Part shown: positions 1-6,140 of the stretch, one piece after another
Numbering within the stretch: position 1 is the stretch's first letter
Layout of the letters: the number at the start of each line of letters is the position of its first letter
NCBI GenBank assembly: GCA_947589635.1
Contig: CANQCC010000044.1
Location: 1-11,731 of the forward strand
Reading direction: 5' to 3'
Length of the DNA: 11,731 bases
Source: an uncultured Clostridia bacterium
Lineage (GTDB): Bacteria > Bacillota > Clostridia > Christensenellales > CAG-917
The notes under the pieces: generated by a model
Seen by the model: the letters and a program-made list of their open reading frames with translations, nothing else
What the model was told of the DNA's origin: nothing
The model's database searches: none
Translations under genes and position numbers: made by a program

Positions 1-13
1 CGAACTTTGAAGT

Positions 14-62
14 AAAAAGTAAATCCGAACCATTCACTCGTAACAAGTAAACAATTCGGATT
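14..62 (-). terminator. Terminator hairpin of the tRNA-Gly/tRNA-Lys unit
   Basis: Read on the minus strand, bases 62-46 can pair with 38-22 to give a stem of about 17 base pairs, with outer arms AATCCGAA and TTCGGATT. The seven-base apex can add two more pairs. Every position that fails Watson-Crick pairing is C opposite A on the plus strand, which is G opposite U in the minus-strand RNA. That places the structure on the minus-strand transcript. It starts ten bases after the CCA end of tRNA-Lys and is followed by TACTTTTTAC, a modest U tract (T5 at 14-18). It is best read as the intrinsic terminator of the tRNA unit, although the U tract is weaker than usual. Confidence 0.75.
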
Positions 63-71
63 ATACTCTTT

Positions 72-147
72 TGGTGCATCCTCAGGGACTCGAACCCTGG
101 ACCCACTGATTAAGAGTCAGTTGCTCTACCAACTGAGCTAAGGATGC
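72..147 (-). tRNA. tRNA-Lys, anticodon CTT
   Basis: A full cloverleaf folds on the minus strand. The acceptor stem GCATCCT (from 147) pairs with AGGATGC, followed by discriminator A and an encoded CCA (74-72). The D arm reads GCTCAGTTGGTAGAGC. The anticodon stem ACTGA/TCAGT carries the loop CTCTTAA with anticodon CTT, which reads AAG lysine codons. The T arm CAGGG-TTCGAGT-CCCTG is canonical. It lies three bases downstream of tRNA-Gly, so the two must come from one transcript, most likely driven by the promoter at 237-265. Confidence 0.97.
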
Positions 148-150
148 TTG

Positions 151-225
151 TGGAGCGGGAGACGGGACTCGGACCCGCGACTTTCACCTTGGCAAGGTGA
201 CACTCTACCACTGAGTCACTCCCGC
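151..225 (-). tRNA. tRNA-Gly, anticodon GCC
   Basis: The minus-strand cloverleaf has acceptor stem GCGGGAG/CTCCCGC, discriminator T and an encoded CCA (153-151). The anticodon stem TCACC/GGTGA holds the loop TTGCCAA, anticodon GCC, reading GGC and GGU glycine codons. The T arm is CGGGT-CCGAGTC-CCG-like. It is the first gene of a two-tRNA unit, and its 5' end lies only about five bases after the predicted transcription start, so the leader that RNase P would remove is very short. Confidence 0.97.
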
Positions 226-236
226 AAGCAAGTGAT

Positions 237-265
237 ACTATATCAAATTTATCCGCAAAATGCAA
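237..265 (-). promoter_or_regulatory. Sigma-A type promoter of the tRNA-Gly/tRNA-Lys unit
   Basis: The minus strand carries TTGCAT (265-260), a 17-base spacer and TATAGT (242-237). A TG one base before the -10 box makes an extended -10. The expected start is near base 230, about five bases before the mature tRNA-Gly end. The promoter lies in the gap between smpB and the tRNAs, so the tRNAs can be expressed independently of smpB. No convincing terminator separates smpB from this promoter, so read-through from smpB is also possible. Confidence 0.8.
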
Positions 266-317
266 GGGATTTTGACCATAATTTTTTTGATTCGCGCAAT
301 TTTCTTGGCTTCGGAGG

Positions 318-785
318 TCAGCGCGTGTTGTATTCCTTCATGACGCGGTCTATATTGCGCTTATTTTCCTTTTCTTTGATGGCGGCGCGCTTGTCGTGCA
401 GCTCCTTACCTTTGCACAGCCCAAGCTCTATTTTGACAAGCGAATCCTTAAAGTATATCTTGAGGGGCACAAGCGTATAGCCCTTTTGTTCCACCTTGCC
501 GCGCAGCTTGTTTATCTCGCAGCGGTTAAGCAGAAGTTTGCGCGTTCTTCTCGGATCGGGATTGAAATAGCTGCCCATCTTATAGGGGGATATGTGCATG
601 CCGATGACAAACACCTCGCCGTTTTTTATTATGACAAAGCTGTCGCGAAGGTTTACGCCGCCTGCCCTCAGCGACTTGACCTCGCAACCCACAAGCACCA
701 CGCCCGCTTCGTAGGTGTCTTCCACAAAGTAGTCGTGATATGCCTTTTTGTTTGTCGCGATAAGTTTTTCCATATCCTTACCCAT
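318..785 (-). CDS. smpB: SsrA-binding protein SmpB
   Basis: SmpB binds tmRNA (SsrA) and brings it to stalled ribosomes for trans-translation, which frees the ribosome and tags the unfinished peptide. The protein shows family blocks in order: NKKAYHDYF near the N-terminus, YEAGVVLVGCEVKSLR, HISPY, then DPRRTRKLLL, GYTLVPL and LGLCKGKELHDKR, with a basic C-terminal tail that in the family enters the decoding centre. From the ATG at 785 it has 155 residues, and its N-terminus has the same length as that of B. subtilis SmpB. The choice of start is uncertain: TTG at 812 and ATG at 773 share the frame, none has a good ribosome binding site at a normal distance, and a near-consensus promoter overlaps 785 (see the promoter entry). 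The tmRNA gene often found beside smpB is not in this window. Confidence 0.95.
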   Translation of the reverse strand: MGKDMEKLIATNKKAYHDYFVEDTYEAGVVLVGCEVKSLRAGGVNLRDSFVIIKNGEVFVIGMHISPYKMGSYFNPDPRRTRKLLLNRCEINKLRGKVEQKGYTLVPLKIYFKDSLVKIELGLCKGKELHDKRAAIKEKENKRNIDRVMKEYNTR

Positions 786-812
786 TATACCGCCGAAGCG
801 ATGCGTTTGCAA
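784..812 (-). promoter_or_regulatory. Predicted sigma-A promoter overlapping the smpB start
   Basis: The minus strand reads TTGCAA (812-807), exactly 17 bases, then TATAAT (789-784). A strong terminator sits between secG and smpB, so smpB should need its own promoter, and I see no other candidate in the gap. The expected start is near 777. This is downstream of the ATG at 785, whose A and T form the last two bases of the -10 box, and about four bases before the ATG at 773. If the promoter is real, smpB would start at 773 on an almost leaderless message. Confidence 0.55.
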
Positions 813-841
813 GCGCGTAATTTGTCGGCATAAGTCTCAAT

Positions 842-869
842 AAAAAAGCGGCCCGACCAAGCGAGCCGC
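842..869 (-). terminator. Intrinsic terminator after secG
   Basis: On the minus strand GCGGCTCG (869-862) pairs with CGGGCCGC (855-848) across a six-base loop, eight pairs including one G-U that works only in the minus-strand RNA. T6 (847-842) follows at once. It lies 20 bases after the secG stop codon and insulates secG from smpB. Confidence 0.92.
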
Positions 870-889
870 ACATTTACGCAAAATAAACC

Positions 890-1189
890 TTACGCCACGC
901 CGACCACAAAGCTGATGATAGCGCACACAAGTATGAACACAAACAGCCCAAGGGTGATCTTTTTGAGCACGCCTTCCTTGTTGCGCTCTTTATTCTTGCC
1001 GTAATAGGTCTCGCTTGAACCCGAAATGACGCCGACGTCGTCGTTGGTGCCCTTTTGCATCATTATCACGACGATGATTGCGATAGACGCAATGACCATG
1101 AGGATGGCGAATGCAATCTTGACGTTTGTGCGCACTTCATAGCTTATTTCCGCAAGCAGAGAAGTGAAGTTTAGTGCAAGTGAGTTCAT
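890..1189 (-). CDS. secG: Preprotein translocase subunit SecG
   Basis: SecG is a small membrane subunit of the SecYEG channel that aids SecA-driven export across the cytoplasmic membrane. From the ATG at 1189 the product has 99 residues, longer than the roughly 75 typical of the family. A first membrane helix lies at about residues 23-44, then comes the loop MMQKG...GVISGSSETYYG, which corresponds to the conserved LLQxG...GG-rich loop of SecG. A second helix is at about 77-97. The start is fixed by a perfect AGGAGG (1201-1196) six bases upstream; an earlier in-frame TTG at 1231 lies upstream of the predicted transcription start. The extra length is an N-terminal tail of about 20 residues. It is a single-gene unit with its own promoter and terminator. 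Confidence 0.92.
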   Translation of the reverse strand: MNSLALNFTSLLAEISYEVRTNVKIAFAILMVIASIAIIVVIMMQKGTNDDVGVISGSSETYYGKNKERNKEGVLKKITLGLFVFILVCAIISFVVGVA

Positions 1190-1215
1190 TTTGAACCTCC
1201 TATAGTTACCTAACG

Positions 1216-1244
1216 ATTTTAGCATAAGCATTTTTTTTTGGCAA
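1216..1244 (-). promoter_or_regulatory. Sigma-A type promoter of secG
   Basis: The minus strand reads TTGCCA (1244-1239), a 17-base spacer beginning with eight A, and TAAAAT (1221-1216) preceded by TGC, an extended -10. The predicted start is near 1209, giving a leader of about 20 bases that contains the AGGAGG ribosome binding site. The A-tract spacer may add curvature. Confidence 0.8.
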
Positions 1245-1352
1245 GCATTTTTGACAATAAACTTATAAATATGCTTTTTTACTTAATCGTCGGCATTTTG
1301 ACGGCGTTTATGAGGCTTCCCTCGCCCTTCCTAAGCCAAATGGGCATGCGGC

Positions 1353-1463
1353 TTGCCGGGCGGCTTTTACCGTCTTTATGGGGTCTTAGTCAATCGGCAA
1401 AATTTTATAGACCCGGATGATGTGGCAAGCGGCGCGGCTTTATCATATACTGGCGCGGAGTGA
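1353..1463 (+). other. Possible small ORF before the ferritin-like gene (weak)
   Basis: In the 278-base gap between secG and the ferritin-like gene, one plus-strand frame from TTG 1353 to TGA 1461-1463 encodes 36 residues that look protein-like (for example GFYRLYGVLVNRQN and FIDPDDVASGAALSYTG). The ribosome binding site of the next gene, GGAG, overlaps its last codons, as expected of an upstream cistron. Against it: the frame is closed by a TAA at 1332-1334, it has no ATG, and I see no ribosome binding site. A second overlapping frame (ATG 1271 to 1420) encodes a 49-residue peptide with a hydrophobic start. Either may be chance. I found no convincing plus-strand promoter here; TTGACA at 1251-1256 has no matching -10 box. 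Confidence 0.2.
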
Positions 1464-1467
1464 AAAT

Positions 1468-1950
1468 ATGGAAAACTTGAAATTTGCAAGCGATCTGCCC
1501 TACCCGACCCTCGACGTAAGCGAGGACTTAAGCCAAGCCAAACTTCTCATGCCGAGCTATGCGGGGGCGGGAGGCGAACTTACTGCCATCCTGACATATT
1601 GCTTTCAAAGCTACATATCCTGCGGCAATCCTTTTCTTGCGCGCGCTCTCGAAGGCATAGCGAAGTGCGAGATGGCGCATCACAAATTGCTTGGCGGCGC
1701 GATATACAAACTCGGAGGCTATCCCGTGATGGGTTCGAGGACGTATTTCAGCGGCAGCATGGTCAACTATACCCTCGATCCGCACAAGTTCTTGAGGCAG
1801 AACATCGCGGCGGAAGAGGCGGCGATCGTCAACTATGAGCGCACGGTGTTAAACCTTAAAGACGAAAGCGCAAAGCTGCTTATAGAGCGCATAATTCTTG
1901 ACGAGGAACAGCACATAAAAGTGTTTGAGCAGCTTATAAAGTCGCTGTAA
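1468..1950 (+). CDS. Ferritin-like di-metal protein (rubrerythrin/CotJC-like)
   Basis: This 160-residue protein resembles the ferritin-like four-helix proteins of Clostridia, related to rubrerythrin, manganese catalase and CotJC. A full set of candidate metal ligands is visible: Glu37 (GGELTAI), Glu68 with His71 (an ExxH motif in CEMAHH), Glu116/Glu117 (AAEEAAI) and Glu146 with His149 (a second ExxH in DEEQHI). The two ExxH helices bracket the usual long connection. It has no C-terminal rubredoxin Cys4 site and no signal peptide, so it is probably cytosolic or, if CotJC-like, spore-associated. A likely role is peroxide removal or iron/manganese handling, but substrate and metal cannot be read from sequence. 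The start at 1468 is preferred because GGAG (1457-1460) lies seven bases upstream; the ATG at 1417 lacks one. It is the only plus-strand gene in the window, divergent from secG and convergent with ywlE. Confidence 0.8.
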   Translation: MENLKFASDLPYPTLDVSEDLSQAKLLMPSYAGAGGELTAILTYCFQSYISCGNPFLARALEGIAKCEMAHHKLLGGAIYKLGGYPVMGSRTYFSGSMVNYTLDPHKFLRQNIAAEEAAIVNYERTVLNLKDESAKLLIERIILDEEQHIKVFEQLIKSL

Positions 1951-1990
1951 AAATTTTGCGGTAATTTGCAAAACAAGCACTTTAACAAGC

Positions 1991-2016
1991 AAAAAAGCGG
2001 GGTCAAACCCGCTTTT
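1991..2016. terminator. Bidirectional terminator between the ferritin-like gene and ywlE
   Basis: AAAAGCGGG (1993-2001) pairs with CCCGCTTTT (2008-2016) around a six-base loop. On the minus strand the hairpin is followed by T6 (1996-1991), giving a good terminator for the long sua5-ywlE transcript. On the plus strand the tail is only T4, so it is weaker for the ferritin-like gene. The ywlE stop codon (2005-2003) lies in the loop and its last codons form one arm of the stem. Confidence 0.85.
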
Positions 2017-2437
2017 CGAGCATTTTCATCAACTTTGGCAAAGCGGTCAGAATAAGGTCTCGCGCTTTGCGATAGGCGTCCGGTCCCTGCATGTACGGGT
2101 CGGTTATTTCCTGCCCCGCGAACAGCGACAGCGAGTATATCTTTTCTGGTCTTGAAAAAGTCTTTTCCAAAGTTTTCGCCTGCGCCGAAGTCATGGCGAC
2201 CACGATATCCGCGTCCGAAAACATCCTCTCGTCTATCTTTCTTGACAGCCTGTCCTCGCAATGTATGCTTATCTCCTCAAGGACTTTGACCGCGTCATTT
2301 GCCATGCGCTTTCCGCCCTCTTCAAGCCCTGCGGAGCTTATCTTAAAGCCCTCTTTTCCCGCGCACATCGACTTGAGGACGGCCTCCGCCATGGGACTTC
2401 TGCATGTGTTGCCGGTACACACGAAGAGTATGTTCAT
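2003..2437 (-). CDS. ywlE: Low-molecular-weight phosphatase, YwlE-type protein-arginine phosphatase
   Basis: The 144-residue protein has the low-molecular-weight tyrosine phosphatase fold. The P-loop CTGNTCRS is at residues 7-14, with nucleophile Cys7 and phosphate-binding Arg13, and the general-acid Asp113 lies in DPY. In B. subtilis YwlE, Thr11 of this same loop confers preference for phospho-arginine over phospho-tyrosine, and the same Thr is present here at residue 11. I therefore favour a protein-arginine phosphatase that reverses McsB-type labelling; tyrosine phosphatase activity is the alternative. The ATG overlaps the sua5 stop by four bases (ATGA), so the two are probably translationally coupled. 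The ywlC-ywlE neighbourhood of B. subtilis is similar. The last codons lie in the terminator stem. No mcsA/mcsB/clpC genes are visible here. Confidence 0.9.
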   Translation of the reverse strand: MNILFVCTGNTCRSPMAEAVLKSMCAGKEGFKISSAGLEEGGKRMANDAVKVLEEISIHCEDRLSRKIDERMFSDADIVVAMTSAQAKTLEKTFSRPEKIYSLSLFAGQEITDPYMQGPDAYRKARDLILTALPKLMKMLEKRV

Positions 2438-3414
2438 ACGCGCTTTCCTCCCGCCGCTTTGAAGACTCTGTTCATGACGGAGTATGACAGGTCGCTGCCC
2501 GCAAGCTCCTCGACGATTATATAATCATAGCTCTTCTCGGCGGCGCGCAGCGCGGCGTAAATATTTCTCGCGTAATCGTCGTCGGTCACACCGAGGGATA
2601 TCTGCGCCCTCTCCCCCACGCTGTCGCGGTAGATGTCTCTTGCGACTATTACGGGGCGTCTTCCCGATGAGATCGCCGCGTCGTACGCCTGCACGGCATG
2701 CGCGATATCCGCCGCCGTAACCGTCTCCGCGTCGGGACAGTAGTGCGCATATTTCATTCCCGGGGACTTGGCGATGCGGATCACTTTGCCCTCCGAACTG
2801 ACCTCGCCGAGCGTCTGAGCGAGCATATTGACGGTGACCGCGCCCGGCCTTAATACTGTGGGGACGTCCGAAGTCAGATCTAGCACCGTGCTTTCTATGC
2901 CGACCTTGCAAGGCCCGCCGTCCATGATAAGTTTTACGCTGTCGCCAAGGTCCTCGAGCACGTGCTGCGCAAGCGTGGGCGACACGTGTTTCGATCTGTT
3001 TGCGGAAGGCGCCGCAAGCGGAAAACTGCTTCTTATCAGCGCGCGCGTACAGTCGTTGTTTGGCATGCGTATTCCGACCGTATCTCCTCCCGCTGTGACG
3101 ATGTCGGGGATCTCCGCCCTCTTTTTGAGGATGACGGTGAGAGGCCCGGGCATAAATTTTTCCGCAAGCTCATAAAAACTTTGCGGAATTTCCCTTGCGA
3201 CGCGCTTTACGTCGTCGATGTCCGCGATATGTACGATGAGGGGATTATCCTGAGGCCTGCCCTTCGCGACGAAGATCTTCGCCACGGCTTCGGCGTCAAA
3301 GGCGTTCGCACCGAGGCCGTACACTGTCTCGGTGGGAAAAACGACAAGCTCCCCTGCCTCGAGGAGCTTGACAGCCTGTGGAATCGCGTCTTTTGCGTCA
3401 ACTATTTTAGCCAT
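2434..3414 (-). CDS. sua5: L-threonylcarbamoyladenylate synthase, two-domain Sua5 type
   Basis: This enzyme makes threonylcarbamoyl-AMP from threonine, bicarbonate and ATP, the first step of t6A37 modification of tRNAs that read ANN codons; TsaB, TsaD and TsaE finish it. The 326-residue length matches the Sua5 form. An N-terminal YrdC domain (about 1-210) has FPTETVYGLG (26-35), KGRP (51-54), the SAN...SPT nucleotide and substrate region (137-147) and GIESTV (172-177). A linker SPGMKYAHYCP follows at 218-228, then a C-terminal Sua5 domain to 326. B. subtilis YwlC is the orthologue. The gene starts two bases after the lipoprotein stop codon, with only AGG as a weak ribosome binding site, so it probably relies on coupled translation. 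It overlaps ywlE by four bases. Confidence 0.95.
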   Translation of the reverse strand: MAKIVDAKDAIPQAVKLLEAGELVVFPTETVYGLGANAFDAEAVAKIFVAKGRPQDNPLIVHIADIDDVKRVAREIPQSFYELAEKFMPGPLTVILKKRAEIPDIVTAGGDTVGIRMPNNDCTRALIRSSFPLAAPSANRSKHVSPTLAQHVLEDLGDSVKLIMDGGPCKVGIESTVLDLTSDVPTVLRPGAVTVNMLAQTLGEVSSEGKVIRIAKSPGMKYAHYCPDAETVTAADIAHAVQAYDAAISSGRRPVIVARDIYRDSVGERAQISLGVTDDDYARNIYAALRAAEKSYDYIIVEELAGSDLSYSVMNRVFKAAGGKRV

Positions 3415-3415
3415 A

Positions 3416-5419
3416 TTATATCAGCCTGTGGACTACGTAAGTGACCGTGCTGTTTGAAGTTATCTTTTCAAACACGAACACGTTGGAAGGCGACGACGAC
3501 GGCGAATAGAGTATGCTGCCCGACTCCATCTGCGCGGGAATTATCACCGAGTTCTGAATGGAGGGATTGAAGTTGCGCACGCCGTACTTGTACACAGTGG
3601 AGCTGCCCGACGTGGTGCCCGTCGATACGCAGAACATATAGCATCCCGACTTATATATCGCGGTGCTTGCGCTGGTGCTTGATACCGTTGTGTGCGCGAT
3701 GTCTTCAAAAGGTCTTTGCGTTTTGACGTTGCCGTCCTTGTCAATACACTCCGACTGCGTTATCTCCTCGCCGTTGGGACCTATGAGGCAAAGATACTGT
3801 TTATTTTGGGTTTCGCCGTTTTCCTCCTTGCCGTAGCGCCTACCTATCGTGTAGGGGCCTCTGAAGGCGGCAAGCTGGTTGTATTCGAATTTGACAAGTT
3901 CGTTGCCATAGCGGTCGTAGGCGCCGTACAGACTTGAACTCGAGCTGTTTGGATCGGGCGTTTCAACGACCATGATATTGCTGTTGAGTTCCTGCCTTGT
4001 GGCGTTGCTGCGCGCATTGCTGCCCACAAGTTTGCCACTTCCGTCGTACAGCTTAATCTGGCTCGGCTTGAGGGGCACGTAATAATAGCCGTCCACGCCG
4101 CACATCATCAGATCGAAAAAACTGACCTCGTTCCTGTTAGGGTCTTTGAGTGTGACGCCGTAGTTGCCCGTGAGAGACATGACGATATTGAGCTTGCTGT
4201 CCACGATGAATTGGTCGTAATATCCGTACTTGATGCCGTCCGCCTCCTCGATTATGGACAAGCCGTAGCCGACATAGGTATATCCGTCGTTGATATAGGT
4301 TGTCGTGTCGATGCCTATCTTTGAGCTGTCGTAATAGTTGTTGGTCATCTGCGCGAAGAGCTTATTTGAATTGTACGCGCTGCGGGAATCGTTGTCAGGC
4401 GTGTAGATATTGCACTCCGCCTTATAGTACTTTTCCCCGTCATAGTACGTGTACTCCTCGCCCTCGTCGAGGCTTGTGCCAAGTTCCCAATCCTCATGGA
4501 TGAAGAATCTGCCCTGCCCTATATAGGTGATCTCCTTATAATAGCCGGTGTTGCCGTTGCTGCTGACCGTGCCGCGGGATGTCGGGGACAGATCCTCCGC
4601 GCCTCCGCTTGCGGCGTGCCTCGGGATCTTGTAGATGTAGTCTCCCGACGAATTGCCCGCCACCACGACGTAATTGCCGTCGTAGCCCGAAACATAGCTC
4701 ATCAGATTGCCTTCGTTCTTCACGCGACAGACAAGCTCGCCTCTGTCGTCCACGCTGCCGTCATAGGTGGGACGATATATGGACGTAAAGCCGCTCTTGC
4801 CCGCATGATCATAGTTGTAATGCACCGCGATCATGTCCGAGGACAGCGCCTTTATGGAATCGTCTATATTTGTGTTGTTGGAGTTGAGGTATCCCGCCTC
4901 GCCCTCGTGCGCGCTGTCATATCCGAGCTTTTTCCTTGAAAGCACCTCGCGTCCGGACTTTGCGTCAAACGCTCCGAGAGTGCCGTCGTCAAACAGACAA
5001 ACGATAAGTCCCGCCTTGACTCTCAACGCCCTTATGCCCTGATTGGGCGAGAACATCATACCCTTTGGCATGCCGTTTTTATAATCCGTGTTGTCGTTGC
5101 ACTTGTATATGGAAAGTTTTGTGGAGTCGCCGTCCTTAAGGCATACGACAAATGCGTCAAGCGCCTCGATATAGCCGACGTCGCTGCTGCCCGAAGAGCT
5201 GCTGCCCGAACTTGTGTACACCTCCCAACCAGCGGGGAGCGTGAACTCCGTCTTGTAGGAGGTGAATTCCCCGTAACTGCTACGAGACTTGAAGATGTCG
5301 CTTATGGACTTGGTCTTGTTCTTGTTGCAAGCGGCAAAGACGACCGCACAGCACGTCATGACGACCGCGACAACCGCTATAAGAGCCATCGTTCTTAACA
5401 AAATGCGTCTGTTTTTCAT
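3416..5419 (-). CDS. Uncharacterised secreted lipoprotein, probable beta-propeller
   Basis: I do not recognise this 667-residue protein. Residues 1-30 form a lipoprotein signal peptide: basic KNRR, a hydrophobic core, and lipobox FAAC with Cys31 as the probable lipidated residue. The mature protein should sit on the outer face of the membrane. A serine/glycine-rich stretch at 70-80 looks like a linker. The rest is rich in Tyr, Gly, Ser, Asp and Asn with many short beta-hairpin patterns. LIVCLFDDGTLGAFDAKSG (138-156) resembles a blade of a PQQ-like propeller, and YGAYDRYGNELVKFEYNQL (498-516) resembles a WG repeat, so a beta-propeller is a reasonable guess. No catalytic motif is apparent. Its ATG overlaps the recO stop by four bases, with GGAG five bases upstream, and it ends one base before sua5. 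Sitting between two housekeeping genes, it is probably constitutively co-expressed. Confidence 0.75.
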   Translation of the reverse strand: MKNRRILLRTMALIAVVAVVMTCCAVVFAACNKNKTKSISDIFKSRSSYGEFTSYKTEFTLPAGWEVYTSSGSSSSGSSDVGYIEALDAFVVCLKDGDSTKLSIYKCNDNTDYKNGMPKGMMFSPNQGIRALRVKAGLIVCLFDDGTLGAFDAKSGREVLSRKKLGYDSAHEGEAGYLNSNNTNIDDSIKALSSDMIAVHYNYDHAGKSGFTSIYRPTYDGSVDDRGELVCRVKNEGNLMSYVSGYDGNYVVVAGNSSGDYIYKIPRHAASGGAEDLSPTSRGTVSSNGNTGYYKEITYIGQGRFFIHEDWELGTSLDEGEEYTYYDGEKYYKAECNIYTPDNDSRSAYNSNKLFAQMTNNYYDSSKIGIDTTTYINDGYTYVGYGLSIIEEADGIKYGYYDQFIVDSKLNIVMSLTGNYGVTLKDPNRNEVSFFDLMMCGVDGYYYVPLKPSQIKLYDGSGKLVGSNARSNATRQELNSNIMVVETPDPNSSSSSLYGAYDRYGNELVKFEYNQLAAFRGPYTIGRRYGKEENGETQNKQYLCLIGPNGEEITQSECIDKDGNVKTQRPFEDIAHTTVSSTSASTAIYKSGCYMFCVSTGTTSGSSTVYKYGVRNFNPSIQNSVIIPAQMESGSILYSPSSSPSNVFVFEKITSNSTVTYVVHRLI

Positions 5420-6120
5420 AATTGCTCCGTAAGGTAATCGGCGCTTATATGTATGCCGATCATATTATGTACAAGTTCCAAGAGCAGGATATTTGCTCTC
5501 AGCTTTATGACTTTGGGTATGTCTTCCCTCTCTCCCGCGAGAAACGCTCGCACGTCGCCGTCTATGGGGATGACGCCCGTCGTGGCGCAGCTTTGGCAGA
5601 CTATGCCGTCCGAATCCGAAAAATAGGCGGCGTCAGTAAGCTTGCAGCGGCATGAGTTGCAATTGGCAAAGTCAAGAGAGTTGCCCTCGCTGCATATGGC
5701 TCCCAACAGGAAGTCTCTCAGCGCGCAATTTGCGTCCGCATTGTCATAGGCAAGCGCCTTAAGCGCTCTCAAAGCGCACATAAAGGTCTCGGGAGATGGC
5801 TCGCCGCTGAGTTTTGACAGCGCTTCGAGGATAAGACAGCCCGCATAGTACGCGTCTATGTCCGCGGTTATGCCCGAAAACGAGTCTATCTGCGAACATT
5901 CGGTTATAATATATCTGCCGTTTCTCCCCGCGAGCACGTAGTCTCCGAAATTGAACGGCTCCGCCGCATAGCGAAGTTTCGCGCCGCGCTTAAGACATCC
6001 TCTCGCCGTCGCGGTGACGCGCCCCGTATCCACGCCGACAAGAGTGACAATCATGTCGCTCTCCCCATAGGGCACCGCTCTCACGGCGATGGCGTTGACT
6101 TTCAGATCCTGCGTCTGCAT
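5416..6120 (-). CDS. recO: DNA repair protein RecO
   Basis: RecO binds single-stranded DNA and, with RecR, loads RecA onto SSB-coated gaps in the RecFOR recombination pathway. The 234-residue product has the N-terminal OB-fold pattern (KVNAIAVRAVPYGESDMIVTL, then GRVTATARG) followed by a helical region. A zinc-binding knuckle is present with Cys154-x2-Cys157 and Cys175-x2-Cys178, as in most Gram-positive RecO proteins. AAGGGG lies about four bases upstream of the ATG. It follows yqzL by 20 bases and overlaps the lipoprotein gene by four. The era-yqzL-recO order matches B. subtilis and many Clostridia. Confidence 0.95.
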   Translation of the reverse strand: MQTQDLKVNAIAVRAVPYGESDMIVTLVGVDTGRVTATARGCLKRGAKLRYAAEPFNFGDYVLAGRNGRYIITECSQIDSFSGITADIDAYYAGCLILEALSKLSGEPSPETFMCALRALKALAYDNADANCALRDFLLGAICSEGNSLDFANCNSCRCKLTDAAYFSDSDGIVCQSCATTGVIPIDGDVRAFLAGEREDIPKVIKLRANILLLELVHNMIGIHISADYLTEQL

Positions 6121-6140
6121 ATATCCCCTTCGGTGACTCG

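Noticed and set aside
1..225. tRNA 3' ends as an integration site for a mobile element.
   Set aside because: There is no integrase and no second copy of a tRNA end in the window; the unit closes with an ordinary terminator-like hairpin.
3415..3420. TATAAT directly before the sua5 ATG on the minus strand, a possible promoter.
   Set aside because: Bases 16-18 upstream of it (around 3438-3443) show nothing like TTGACA, and the TATAAT is made from the lipoprotein's last codon and stop. I treat it as chance.
3371..3432. An 11-base direct repeat CAGCCTGTGGA at 3371-3381 and 3422-3432, a possible insertion footprint.
   Set aside because: Both copies lie within codons of two different intact genes, and no third copy appears at the other end of the lipoprotein gene, so there is no sign of a target duplication.
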